A stretch of DNA of 64,000 bases, taken from contig NZ_RRUE01000001.1 in assembly GCF_003892345.1 (NCBI RefSeq), forward strand, positions 1,442,078 through 1,506,077, given 5' to 3'. This stretch comes from Lautropia dentalis (GTDB taxonomy: Bacteria; Pseudomonadota; Gammaproteobacteria; Burkholderiales; Burkholderiaceae_E). A model generated the notes under the pieces. The model ran no database searches. It saw only the letters and a list, made by a program, of their open reading frames with translations, and was not told the origin of the DNA. How positions within the stretch are numbered: position 1 is the stretch's first letter; every line of letters begins with the position of its first letter. Positions 44,132 to 52,768 of the stretch are shown here, piece by piece. The position numbers and the translations under genes were made by a program.

Positions 44132-44486
44132 GAAGAGAGGAGATTGGGTAATCGAAAACAACCTGACCGGACCTGCAGCGTCCCGTGCGGCTACGTGATG
44201 CTGCAGGTCAGTGTTCATCGCTTGCGACTGTGAAGATTTTCGCACAGACGATGTTCTTTACATATGACCGTTCGTCTGCCGAAATGGGCCGTTCGTATGA
44301 TCAGGCGTCAGGATCGGTTGTTTGTATCACCGCTGAAACATTGATCATCGGGGTTTCTGTGGTAGTGGCCGCTAACACGGCCGTGGCGGCTGCCGTTCGT
44401 CGGCCGGGCTGGCCGACGGATGGTGGCTTCACAGTGTGTGGTCGGACGATGCACGGCACGCGGGTGTGCGGTCCCACCGGGCCGTC
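44132..44486. other. Gene-free stretch between the minus-strand terminator and yajQ
   Basis: About 355 bases without a convincing coding frame. It is more A+T-rich than average between 44220 and 44360 and contains short repeats of CCGTTCGT. It is a candidate region for a minus-strand small RNA ending at the terminator at 44094-44131. Confidence 0.35.
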
Positions 44487-44972
44487 TCAGTCGCGGAAGT
44501 TGTTCATCACCAGCGGCAGGTCGGGAATGCCGCTTTTGATCAGGCCGATGGCGGTCTGCAGGTCATCGCGCTTGTTGCCGCTGACGCGCACCGAATCGCC
44601 CTGGATGGAGGCCGAGACCTTCATCTTGCTGTCCTTGAGCAGCTTGACGATCTTCTTCGCCTGGTCGGTGGGCACGCCGTGGCGGACGGTGATCTTCTGC
44701 TTCATCTTGTCGCCGCCGACCTTCTCGGGTTTGTCGTCTTCCAGATAGCGGACATCCACATTGCGCCTGGCCAGCTTGGCCACAAGCACGTCGCGGACCT
44801 GGCCGAGCTTGAAGTCATCGTCGGCATAGGTGGTCATCACCTTGTCGTTGAGTTCGATGCGGGCATCCGACCCCTTGAAGTCGAAACGGTTGGTGATTTC
44901 CTTGTTGGCCTGGTCCACCGCGTTGCGGATCTCGACCATGTCGGCTTCGAGGACGACATCGAAAGAGGGCAT
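44487..44972 (-). CDS. yajQ: YajQ-family nucleotide-binding protein
   Basis: The 161-residue product has the family start [20 protein letters not shown], the [13 protein letters not shown] core and the C-terminal [20 protein letters not shown]. Family members bind cyclic di-GMP in Xanthomonas and Pseudomonas and act as effectors with transcription regulators. Whether this one does so cannot be read here. A GGAG site precedes the ATG, and an A+T-rich stretch (ATAAAATATAAC on the minus strand near 45005) probably contains its promoter. Confidence 0.93.
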   Translation of the reverse strand: MPSFDVVLEADMVEIRNAVDQANKEITNRFDFKGSDARIELNDKVMTTYADDDFKLGQVRDVLVAKLARRNVDVRYLEDDKPEKVGGDKMKQKITVRHGVPTDQAKKIVKLLKDSKMKVSASIQGDSVRVSGNKRDDLQTAIGLIKSGIPDLPLVMNNFRD

Positions 44973-45120
44973 ATGCTTCTGCTCCGTACAGCGTAAAAGT
45001 TATATTTTATTGTGGATGTGGCACGTGTGCCGGCAGCATCACGCCGGCACGCGCTCCGGTGTAGGATACACGGACCGGTGCACGGCGTCCGGCCGTGGGC
45101 ACCGGCGTCGAACGTGTTCT

Positions 45121-45142
45121 GGATGAACGGGTCCATGATACG
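45121..45142 (+). repeat. Dispersed repeat (family 2), copy between yajQ and tal
   Basis: GGATGAACGGGTCCATGATA followed by CG aligns with the family 2 pattern, best with the copy at 40421-40442 on its minus strand, with one indel. It lies in the 350-base divergent region between yajQ and the transaldolase gene, which otherwise shows only a GC-rich hairpin around 45075-45105. Confidence 0.4.
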
Positions 45143-45322
45143 TATCCGGCACGGTTGCCGGAGGTGGGTTGGCCTCCGGGTTTCTGCAGCATCATCAATA
45201 CAGCATCAACAGGCGTGGCGTCTGGCCGGGCGCAGTCCGGCAGCGGGCAACGTGTCCTGACGGAGCGGGCTTCGGCCCACTTTGGGGGCACACGTCTGCC
45301 GTATCGAGAGGGAGGGTTATCC

Positions 45323-46372
45323 ATGGTGGGCGGTCAGGCAGGTTCGGGGTCGGCAGACGGGGCAGCAGGTACGGGTCAGGCGGGGAGCGAGGCCGTCGGG
45401 ACGGCCGCCGGGGCAGCCATGCCGGGTACGTCGCAGCCATCGGCCCTGGACCAGCTGCGCCGCTTCACCACGGTGGTGGCCGATACGGGCGATTTTCACG
45501 GGCTGCAGGCCTTCCGCCCGCAGGATGCCACCACCAACCCCTCACTCATCCTGAAGGCGTTACAGAAGCCCGAATACGCCGGCCTGCTGCAGGCCGTGAA
45601 GGCCGCGCACCCGCAGGCACCGGTGGACGAGCTGGCCGACCGGCTGCTGGTGGCCTTCGGGCAGGAGATCCTGGCCATCATTCCGGGCCGGGTGTCGACC
45701 GAGGTGGATGCCCGCCTGTCATTCTCGACGGCAGGCACGGTGGCCCGGGCACAGCGGCTCATCGGGCTGTACGAGGCGGCCGGCATTTCCCGCGAGCGGG
45801 TGCTGGTCAAGATTGCCGCCACCTGGGAGGGTATCGAGGCGGCGCGCCAGCTGGAGCGCGACGGCGTGCGCTGCAACCTGACGCTGCTGTTCGGCTTTGC
45901 CCAGGCGGTGGCCTGCGCCGATGCCGGGGTGACGCTGATCAGCCCGTTCGTGGGGCGCATCCTCGACTGGTACCGGGCACGCACCGGGCAGAACTATGTA
46001 CCCGAACAGGATCCGGGCGTACTGTCGGTACGGCGTATCTACACCTACTACAAGCGCTTCGGCTATGCTTGCGAGGTGATGGGGGCGAGCTTCCGGAGCA
46101 CGGGGCAGATTCTGGCACTGGCCGGTTGTGATTTGCTCACCATCAGTCCGGCCCTGCTGGCCGAACTGGCGGCCGACCATGCCCCGGTGAGCCGCCATCT
46201 GGACCCCGCCCGCGCGCAGCAGGCGGCGCTGGAGCGGCAGGCGCTGGACGAGGCGCGCTTCCGATTCGACATGAACGAGGATGCCATGGCAACCGAAAAA
46301 CTGGCCGAGGGGATTCGCGCCTTCGTGGCCGATGCGCGGACACTCGACACGATGCTGGCGGGCGCGCAGTGA
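45323..46372 (+). CDS. tal: Transaldolase
   Basis: The 349-residue product has the TalB-type core: [19 protein letters not shown], the [13 protein letters not shown] motif and the Schiff-base lysine in [12 protein letters not shown]. It transfers dihydroxyacetone units in the pentose phosphate pathway. The ATG at 45323 follows GGGAGGG and gives a 32-residue Gly/Ala/Ser-rich N-terminal extension compared with E. coli. A second ATG at 45419 would give the usual length but lacks a clear ribosome binding site. It is followed within 5 bases by a lipoprotein gene. Confidence 0.94.
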   Translation: MVGGQAGSGSADGAAGTGQAGSEAVGTAAGAAMPGTSQPSALDQLRRFTTVVADTGDFHGLQAFRPQDATTNPSLILKALQKPEYAGLLQAVKAAHPQAPVDELADRLLVAFGQEILAIIPGRVSTEVDARLSFSTAGTVARAQRLIGLYEAAGISRERVLVKIAATWEGIEAARQLERDGVRCNLTLLFGFAQAVACADAGVTLISPFVGRILDWYRARTGQNYVPEQDPGVLSVRRIYTYYKRFGYACEVMGASFRSTGQILALAGCDLLTISPALLAELAADHAPVSRHLDPARAQQAALERQALDEARFRFDMNEDAMATEKLAEGIRAFVADARTLDTMLAGAQ

Positions 46373-46374
46373 CC

Positions 46375-48105
46375 ATGGGGCGTGTCCTTCGCTTTCCCGG
46401 CCGCCGGGGCTGGCTGGCCGCCCTGCTGGCGCTGGCGCTGGCCGGGTGTGCCACGCCCCGCGGTGCCGATCGTGCCACGGAGGCCGTGCGTGCCGATGGG
46501 CCGGAACTGTCCGGCGGGCAGGGGCGGGTGCGCGAGGCCTTCTCGCCCGGAGGCTTACCCGATGGTTTCGGCGTGGCCTGGTGCACCAACCTGTACGAGG
46601 CGCTGGAGGGGCAGGTGCGCAACCGGCAGGTAATCGATGCCGGCGAACAGCGCCTGCCGGGCTACCCGTTCCTGCGCAGCAACCGCTTCCTGGCATCCTT
46701 TGCTCCCGACTTCTCGGCGCAGCTCGAGGCGGGCAAACCGGCCGATGACGGCGAACGGGCCACCCGTGCGGCGGCCCTGCTGCAGACGCCGGCCTTCCGG
46801 GACTGGATCGGGCGCCTGCAGCAGCTCGACACCCACGTGCGCCGGCTGGAGGTCAACCGGCTGCCCGACGAATCCTTCCCGCTCTATCACCTGCCCAACC
46901 GCATGCAGCTGGAAGACAGCCTGTCCCGGTGTGCGCCGCTGATGGCTGCACATCTGACGCCTGCCGATGTGCCCCGGGTGCTGCAGCAGGCGGTCGTGCC
47001 GGATGAGTACCGCCGCTCGCTGCGTGCGCTGGGGCTCTATCCGCTGACCGGCATCGGCGTGGCTTCGTCCATCCGCAACTGGGAGGCAGACCAGCGCCGG
47101 GTGTTTCGCAGCGAACGGCGCCCATCGCTGTCGGGACGAGCCTCGTTCCAGCGCTATCGGCCCGCCCAGCAGATCTCCGGGGCCGATGCCTGGCGTACGG
47201 CTGCGCAGATCATGCGGGATGTCCCCCGCGACGCGCTGGGCATTCCGCAGTTTTCGGCTGCGCAGCGTGAGCTGCTGTTCGTGGCCTTCGCACCCACCTG
47301 GGAGGTGGCCACCACCACCGATTCCGACCGCATCGGCCGCCTGCAGTGGATCGATCTGGCCGGACTGGTGCGCGATCCGGACGAACGCTTCTGGCTGGAT
47401 GTCGACACCAACGTGCCCGTCGTCTACCAGCGCCTGAGCTTCACCCGTTTTGGTGATGCGGTGCTGCCGCAGCTCGAATACCTCGTCTGGTTCAGCGACC
47501 GCCCGATGCAGGGCAGTGGTGACCTGCAGGGCGGGCGTCTGGATGGCCTGATCTGGCGGGTCACGCTCGATACCGACGGGGCGCCGCTGATCTACGACAC
47601 CATCCAGCCCAGTGGCCGCTACGCCATGTTCTTCCCCACCCGCCGGCTGCAGGTCAACCGCGCGGGCCAGGCAGCCGTCGAGAGTCTGGCCGAGTGGGTG
47701 TATTCGCCCATCGACACGGCCATCGAGGACTGGGTGGGCGAGACCTGGCCCGGCCCGCTAACGCTGTGGGTCAGCAGCGGCACGCACCAGCTCGTCGGGG
47801 TGTCACGACCTGGCCGGAACTGGGGCTCACCGGTGTTCGACAACCCGCCGTACCGGCTGGAGTCCAGCGACATGCTGCGGGCGCTGCCGGTGCCCGGTGG
47901 CGTGGCGCGCAGCATCTACAACCAGGACGGGGTGGTTTCGGGGACGGAGCGGCTGGGGCGCCTGCTGTTCTGGGCGATGGGCGTGTCCAACGTGGGGGCC
48001 ATGCGCCAGTCCGGCCACCAGCCCACGGCCCTGGTGGGTCGCCGGCATTTCGACGATGCCTGGCTGTTCGACAAGCGTTATGTGCGGGTGCCGGTGAAGC
48101 GCTGA
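46375..48105 (+). CDS. Large lipoprotein of unknown function
   Basis: The 576-residue product has an N-terminal signal ending in the lipobox LALAGC, so it should be a membrane-anchored periplasmic protein. I do not recognise a domain. Notable segments are PLYHLPNRMQLEDSLSRCAP, FVAFAPTWEVATTTDSDRIG, and a Trp/Asp-rich C-terminal half (LEYLVWFSDRPMQGSGDLQG). The start is at ATG 46375, with GTG 46369 also in frame and overlapping the transaldolase stop. The gene is translationally close to tal but with no evident metabolic link. MltA was considered and rejected. Confidence 0.75.
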   Translation: MGRVLRFPGRRGWLAALLALALAGCATPRGADRATEAVRADGPELSGGQGRVREAFSPGGLPDGFGVAWCTNLYEALEGQVRNRQVIDAGEQRLPGYPFLRSNRFLASFAPDFSAQLEAGKPADDGERATRAAALLQTPAFRDWIGRLQQLDTHVRRLEVNRLPDESFPLYHLPNRMQLEDSLSRCAPLMAAHLTPADVPRVLQQAVVPDEYRRSLRALGLYPLTGIGVASSIRNWEADQRRVFRSERRPSLSGRASFQRYRPAQQISGADAWRTAAQIMRDVPRDALGIPQFSAAQRELLFVAFAPTWEVATTTDSDRIGRLQWIDLAGLVRDPDERFWLDVDTNVPVVYQRLSFTRFGDAVLPQLEYLVWFSDRPMQGSGDLQGGRLDGLIWRVTLDTDGAPLIYDTIQPSGRYAMFFPTRRLQVNRAGQAAVESLAEWVYSPIDTAIEDWVGETWPGPLTLWVSSGTHQLVGVSRPGRNWGSPVFDNPPYRLESSDMLRALPVPGGVARSIYNQDGVVSGTERLGRLLFWAMGVSNVGAMRQSGHQPTALVGRRHFDDAWLFDKRYVRVPVKR

Positions 48106-48121
48106 CGCAGAGCGGCCGCGC

Positions 48122-49483
48122 TCAGTTTCTGCGCACCAGCAGCACGCCGCTCTCGATGTGCGGCGTGAACGGAAACTGGTCGAACAGCGCCCGGCGCACG
48201 ATGCGGTGCGTCCGGCAGAGTGTTTCGAGGTTGGCGCGCAGCGTGTGCGGGTTGCACGAGATGTACAGAATCCGGTCGAAGCGCTGCAGCAGCGCAAGCG
48301 TGGCGTCATCGACACCGGCACGGGGCGGATCGACCAGTACCGTCGAGAAGCGGTAATCGGTCAGCGAGATTTCCTGCTCGCGCAGCCTGCGGAAGCTGCG
48401 GGTGCCCTGCATGGCCTCGGTGAATTCCTCGGCCGAGAGGCGCGCGATGCGCACGTTCGGGCAATGATTGGCCGCGATGTTCCACTGGGCGGCGTGCACC
48501 GAGGTTTTGGATACTTCGGTGGCCAGCACCTGCCGGAACAGGCGCGACAGCGGCAGCGTGAAGTTGCCATTGCCGCAGTAGAGTTCGAGGAGGTCCGTGT
48601 GCCGGGGGGACCACGTGTCTGGCGCGCTGGGAGCATGCTGGTCCCGGTCCGGGCCGGAGAAGCCATCGCCCGGGTCGGAACGACCATGGAGCTGGCCTGG
48701 GCGGGCACTGTCTGCTTCGGCGAGGCCCGGGCCGGCGCTGTCACGGATGGCTGCATCCGTTTCCTGGACCACGCGGCAGGCCCAGCCGATCATCTGCTCG
48801 CACATGCGGGCATTGGGCTGGGTGAAGGCGCCCTCGGGCTGACGATAGAGAAAGGGGGCGCCGCCAGGGGCGGCTGTCTGCGTGCCGGGACCGGGGCGTG
48901 TGGTGGCCACCGGTGTCACTGCCTCGCCCGTTGCGTGCTCCGCCGCCGGCAACCCCGGAATGTGCAGCCGTTCGGTCACGAAATCCTGCACAAGCACCTG
49001 CTTCTGTCCCTTGCTGCGGCCGATGATGAAGATGTCCAGCTGCGCCTGCAGCGCGCGTGCCGCCTCTTCCCAGGCCTCGTCCAGCCGGCGGTGGTAGATC
49101 ATCGTCACCAGCATCTCCCCGCTGAGTGTGGCCAGAAACTCCACCTGATACCAGCGGGTGGCCAACACCGGGTTGGCCTGCACGGCGGCCAGCAGCCGCG
49201 GCATCAGCGCATTGATGGCCTCGCAGGCGGCCGGTAGCCGGTCGATGCGCTGCATCGTGGCGCGGCTGGCCTTCTGGCCGCCCTCGAACATGGCGTAGCA
49301 GAGCTGCCCGTCTTCATGCCAGATACGGAATTCGGCCCGCATGCGGTAGTGCTGCGGGGCCGACGCAAAGACTTCCAGCGGTGGCACGTCCAGTCCAGCA
49401 AAGAGGGTGTCGAGCAGCTGCTGCTTGTCGGTGAGCTGGCGGGCATATGCGTCGTGGTCGGGGCAGGGCAAGGCGTGGGACAT
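48122..49483 (-). CDS. trmA: tRNA (uracil-54-C5)-methyltransferase TrmA with insertions
   Basis: The 453-residue product aligns along its length to E. coli TrmA (366 residues): HYRMRAEFRIWHEDG, the FTQPN motif, the SAM motif DLLELYCGNGNFTLPL, VLVDPPRAG and the catalytic ILYISCNPHTL. It makes 5-methyluridine 54 in tRNA. Two inserts account for the extra length: Ala/Thr/Pro-rich around 135-165 and Gly/Asp/Pro-rich around 190-240, on either side of FTQPN. The ATG at 49483 (MSHALPCPD) is chosen; the upstream extension would be Cys/His-rich and is not family-like. Confidence 0.93.
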   Translation of the reverse strand: MSHALPCPDHDAYARQLTDKQQLLDTLFAGLDVPPLEVFASAPQHYRMRAEFRIWHEDGQLCYAMFEGGQKASRATMQRIDRLPAACEAINALMPRLLAAVQANPVLATRWYQVEFLATLSGEMLVTMIYHRRLDEAWEEAARALQAQLDIFIIGRSKGQKQVLVQDFVTERLHIPGLPAAEHATGEAVTPVATTRPGPGTQTAAPGGAPFLYRQPEGAFTQPNARMCEQMIGWACRVVQETDAAIRDSAGPGLAEADSARPGQLHGRSDPGDGFSGPDRDQHAPSAPDTWSPRHTDLLELYCGNGNFTLPLSRLFRQVLATEVSKTSVHAAQWNIAANHCPNVRIARLSAEEFTEAMQGTRSFRRLREQEISLTDYRFSTVLVDPPRAGVDDATLALLQRFDRILYISCNPHTLRANLETLCRTHRIVRRALFDQFPFTPHIESGVLLVRRN

Positions 49484-49568
49484 GCGTGAAGTCGTACGGA
49501 ATGCGGGGGAAGGCCGGAGCAGTTGGTCGGACAGACGCGCCAGGGCGATGGCACGCAACCGGGCAGGG

Positions 49569-49655
49569 GATGCGTGCAGATACTGGCATATGCAGGCGTG
49601 AACCGGAACATGCGGGTAGATGCGTGCATATGCTGGTAAATGCGTGCAAATACAG
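49569..49655. repeat. Short degenerate direct repeats upstream of trmA
   Basis: GATGCGTGCAGATACTGG (49569-49586) and GATGCGTGCATATGCTGG (49619-49636) are 50 bases apart. A third partial copy, AATGCGTGCAAATACAG, follows at about 49639. The interval is A+T-richer than its surroundings and lies between the trmA start and the dut stop, in what would be the trmA leader or promoter region. Confidence 0.5.
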
Positions 49656-49705
49656 ATGAATGCAGGCTGGGCAAATACAGGCAATGGCAGGCGAATGGTG
49701 CCGGA

Positions 49706-50230
49706 TCAGTGCGCGCCGGTGCTGCCAAATCCACCCGTGCCGCGTTCGGAGGCGCCGAATTCGGTCACGACCCGAAACTGTGCCTGCACTACCGGCACGA
49801 TTACCAGCTGGGCCAGGCGTTCCATCGGCTGCAGCGTGTAGGCGGTGTTGCCACGGTTCCAGCACGACACCATCAGTGGCCCCTGGTAGTCGGAATCGAT
49901 CAGCCCGACCAGATTTCCCAGCACCAGCCCGTGTTTGTGGCCCAGTCCGGAACGGGGCAGGATGACGGCCGCCAGCCCCGGATCACCGATGTGGATGGAC
50001 AGGCCGGTGGGAATCAGGTGCGTGTTGCCCGGTTCGATGGCCAGTGGCGCGCCCAGACAGGCGCGCAGGTCCAGTCCGGCGCTGCCCGGCGTGGCATAGG
50101 CCGGCAGCTGGTCGGCCATGCGCGGGTCGAGGATCTTCAGGTCGATCACTGGGTGGGGGGCGGTGGCGCCTGTCGCCGTGGAACTGTTGGGGCGATGGTC
50201 TGGGGCAGGCGGGGCGGATGTAGGGGTCAT
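49706..50230 (-). CDS. dut: Deoxyuridine 5'-triphosphate nucleotidohydrolase
   Basis: The 174-residue product has the five trimeric dUTPase motifs, including [36 protein letters not shown] and the C-terminal Phe/Gly-rich arm [15 protein letters not shown]. It hydrolyses dUTP to dUMP, keeping uracil out of DNA. The N-terminal 25 residues are a Thr/Pro/Ala extension. It follows coaBC after about 217 bases in the conserved ileS-lspA-coaBC-dut order. Confidence 0.95.
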   Translation of the reverse strand: MTPTSAPPAPDHRPNSSTATGATAPHPVIDLKILDPRMADQLPAYATPGSAGLDLRACLGAPLAIEPGNTHLIPTGLSIHIGDPGLAAVILPRSGLGHKHGLVLGNLVGLIDSDYQGPLMVSCWNRGNTAYTLQPMERLAQLVIVPVVQAQFRVVTEFGASERGTGGFGSTGAH

Positions 50231-50447
50231 GGCTGCGAGAATCGTGCTGGCACTGGTACTGGTATTGGTATTGGACTGGTGCTGGTGCCTGGTACGGGCG
50301 TTGGTGCCTGTACTGATGCTTGTGGCTGTGCTGGCGAGACGGGCCTGCGTGATGGGATGGACTTTGCATTCGCCTTCCGCAGGCCACATGGAGGGAGTCG
50401 TGGCCGTGCAGGCGCCTGTGTGGAGACGACAATCTTCCTGATACGCG

Positions 50448-51989
50448 TCAGGCCGGCAGCCGCCGGCCCAGCTCCTGGGCCAGCCAGCGGGCCAGCGCCG
50501 TCTTGCTGCCGGCCGGCAGGGTGCGGGTGCCGTGTTCGTCTACCAGGAGCAGGGTGTTGTCGTCCTGTCCGAAGGTGGCCGGCCCCAGATTGCCCACCAG
50601 CAGCGGAATGCCCTTGCGGATCCGCTTTTCGGTGGCATGGTGCAGCAGATCTTCGGATTCGGCGGCAAAGCCTACACAGTAGGGGGCATCCGGGCGCCGG
50701 GCCACGCTGGCCAGGATGTCGGGGTTCTGGGTGAGGGCCAGTGTCAGGGTGTCTGCCGGGACCGTGCCGGTGCGTGACGGGCGGTCTGCGCCGGCCGGCG
50801 CCGTGCCTGTGTGGGATGTGCCGCCGGTCCTCGCAGATCCCATGCCTGCGTACGATGTGTCGCCGGCTCCGGCCGTTCCCGTGCCTGCGTGCGATGTACC
50901 GTCTGCACCGGTCAGTATCGTACCGTCCTGCGCCAGACCCCTTTCCTTCTTGATCTTCTGGCTGGCCACCTGCAGCGGGCGCCAGTCGGCCACGGCGGCC
51001 ACGCCGATGAAACAGTCGATGCTGATGGTGGAGGCCGCCATGTCCAGTTCGGCCATCACGGTGTCGAGCATCTGCTGCGCGCTCTGCACGGGCAGGAAGC
51101 GCACACCGTACGGGCGGGGCAGGGCCGTGGGGCCGCTGACAAGCGTGACCAGGGCGCCGGCCTGCCGGCAGGCCTGGGCCAGTGCATAGCCCATCTTGCC
51201 GGAGGACAGGTTGGTGATGCCGCGTACCGGGTCGATGGCCTCGTAGGTGGGGCCGGCCGTCATCAGGATGCGCTTGCCCTGCAGGGTCTTCGGGGTGAAG
51301 AAATCCGACAGCTCCTCGACCAGCACGGCAGGCTCCAGCATTCGTCCGGCGCCGACCTCGCCGCAGGCCTGCTCGCCCGCATCCGGACCCAGTACCTGCA
51401 CGCCATCGGCACGCAGCTGGTTGATGTTGCGCTGGGTGGCCGCGTTCTGCCACATCTGCCGGTTCATGGCCGGTGCCACCAGCAGCGGGACGTCGCGGGC
51501 CAGGCACAGGGTGGAGAGCAGATCGTCACACAGGCCGTGGGTCACCTTGGCCAGAAAATCGGCCGATGCCGGGGCGATGACGATGGCGTCGGCATTGCGG
51601 CTCAGTTCGATGTGGGCCATGCCGTCGTCGATGCGGGTGTCGAAGGCGCCGGTGAACACCGGTCTGCCCGACAGCGCCTGAAAGGTGGCTGTGCCGACGA
51701 AATGGGTGGCAGCCTCGGTCATCACCACCTGCACGCTGGCGCCGGCCCGCTGCAGGTCACGCACCAGCTGTGCGGCCTTGTAGGCGGCCACACCGCCGGT
51801 CACGCCCAGCACCAGATGGCGGCCTGCCAGTGGGGGCGGCGGCAGCGTCACGTCGGCAGCGTCTGCCGTGGGGGCGAGTGGCCAGCTGGGGGCGGGATCG
51901 GTGGTCAGCGGGGGTGCATTCATGGGGGAAGGGGGTGAACAGGGGGCCTGCGCGGGAACGGGCAGGTCTGGGGCACGTGCTGGTGTCAT
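50448..51989 (-). CDS. coaBC: Bifunctional phosphopantothenoylcysteine decarboxylase/phosphopantothenate-cysteine ligase
   Basis: The 513-residue protein joins CoaC (about 55-235: [18 protein letters not shown], the active His in [22 protein letters not shown]) to CoaB (about 238-513: [32 protein letters not shown], the KIKK motif). It catalyses two steps of coenzyme A synthesis. CoaB is interrupted after KIKKER by a 13-residue sequence repeated four times (357-408), absent from usual homologues. The first ATG overlaps the lspA stop as ATGA, supporting translational coupling, though MNAPPLTTD at 51923 is also possible. Confidence 0.95.
   Translation of the reverse strand: MTPARAPDLPVPAQAPCSPPSPMNAPPLTTDPAPSWPLAPTADAADVTLPPPPLAGRHLVLGVTGGVAAYKAAQLVRDLQRAGASVQVVMTEAATHFVGTATFQALSGRPVFTGAFDTRIDDGMAHIELSRNADAIVIAPASADFLAKVTHGLCDDLLSTLCLARDVPLLVAPAMNRQMWQNAATQRNINQLRADGVQVLGPDAGEQACGEVGAGRMLEPAVLVEELSDFFTPKTLQGKRILMTAGPTYEAIDPVRGITNLSSGKMGYALAQACRQAGALVTLVSGPTALPRPYGVRFLPVQSAQQMLDTVMAELDMAASTISIDCFIGVAAVADWRPLQVASQKIKKERGLAQDGTILTGADGTSHAGTGTAGAGDTSYAGMGSARTGGTSHTGTAPAGADRPSRTGTVPADTLTLALTQNPDILASVARRPDAPYCVGFAAESEDLLHHATEKRIRKGIPLLVGNLGPATFGQDDNTLLLVDEHGTRTLPAGSKTALARWLAQELGRRLPA
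50766..50921 (-). repeat. 39-bp minisatellite, four in-frame units, inside coaBC
   Basis: Codons 357-408 form four 13-residue units: [39 protein letters not shown] and [13 protein letters not shown]. The DNA units are similarly spaced at 39 bases (50921, 50882, 50843, 50804 downward). Because the unit is a multiple of three, copy-number changes would keep the frame. Confidence 0.75.
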
Positions 51990-52633
51990 CCGGTCTTGCG
52001 GCGGCTGCCGAACCAGGGCAGCACTTCACTCAGGATCAGCAGTGCGGCGCCCAGCGTGATGGCGCAGTCGGCCAGGTTGAAGGCCGGGAAGGCCCAGCTG
52101 CCCTGATAGAACAGCAGGAAGTCGGTGACGTGGCCCAGCACCAGCCGGTCGATCAGGTTGCCGATGGCACCGCCCAGAATCAGCCCCAGCGCAGTGCTGA
52201 ACATCGGCTGGCCCCGCTGGCTGCGCAGCAGCGAGATGAGCACGACCGAGGCCACCACGGCGATGCCGGCAAAGAACCAGCGCTGCCAGCCACTGTGGCC
52301 GGCCAGGAAGCTGAAGGCCGCGCCCGGGTTGTAGAGCAGCGTCAGGTCGAAGAAACCGTCGATGACCGGCAGGCGCTCGGCATAGGCAAAGCGGCCGATG
52401 ATGGCGTACTTGCTGATCTGGTCGAGCACGATGACGACCAGCGCCATCAGCAGGTAGGGCCAGACAGCGCCGGTGGCTTCGGGGCCCGGTGCAGGTGTTC
52501 CCGGCGTGCCGGGGCCGGCATGCCGGGCAGGCCCTGCTGCAGGGGCCGCCGGGCCGGCGGAACCGGTGGGCCCAGCGGGGCCAGCGGGTGCGGCGGTTTG
52601 CCGGCTGTTGCCGGTGGAAGACGGCTCGGTCAT
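51986..52633 (-). CDS. lspA: Lipoprotein signal peptidase (SPase II)
   Basis: The 215-residue product has four membrane helices and the catalytic Asp motifs GNLIDRL and FNLADCAI, with the family start VIVLDQISKYAI. It cleaves prolipoproteins, so it serves the lipoproteins encoded in this window. Its first 50 residues are a Gly/Ala/Pro-rich cytoplasmic extension (E. coli LspA is 164 residues). GGGAAAG precedes the ATG at 52633. It is coupled to coaBC by a 4-base overlap and follows ileS. Confidence 0.95.
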   Translation of the reverse strand: MTEPSSTGNSRQTAAPAGPAGPTGSAGPAAPAAGPARHAGPGTPGTPAPGPEATGAVWPYLLMALVVIVLDQISKYAIIGRFAYAERLPVIDGFFDLTLLYNPGAAFSFLAGHSGWQRWFFAGIAVVASVVLISLLRSQRGQPMFSTALGLILGGAIGNLIDRLVLGHVTDFLLFYQGSWAFPAFNLADCAITLGAALLILSEVLPWFGSRRKTG

Positions 52634-52768
52634 GATCGTGCTTTCCCTTGCTGGGTCGGACCGCCCCGGAAACGGGCGGTCTGTGTCCGGGAACCTGTGG
52701 GTGCCCGGAAGGCTGCCTGCCCTGCACGATGCCATGGTGGTGGCGCACAGGGCAGCCCGGCCATGCTG

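Noticed and set aside
46375-48105. Annotation as MltA-type lytic transglycosylase
   Set aside because: The lipobox and size fit loosely, but the MltA catalytic Asp region and double-psi barrel motifs could not be found.
50766-50921. 39-bp repeats considered as CRISPR or a regulatory array
   Set aside because: There are no spacers, and the repeats are in frame within coaBC.
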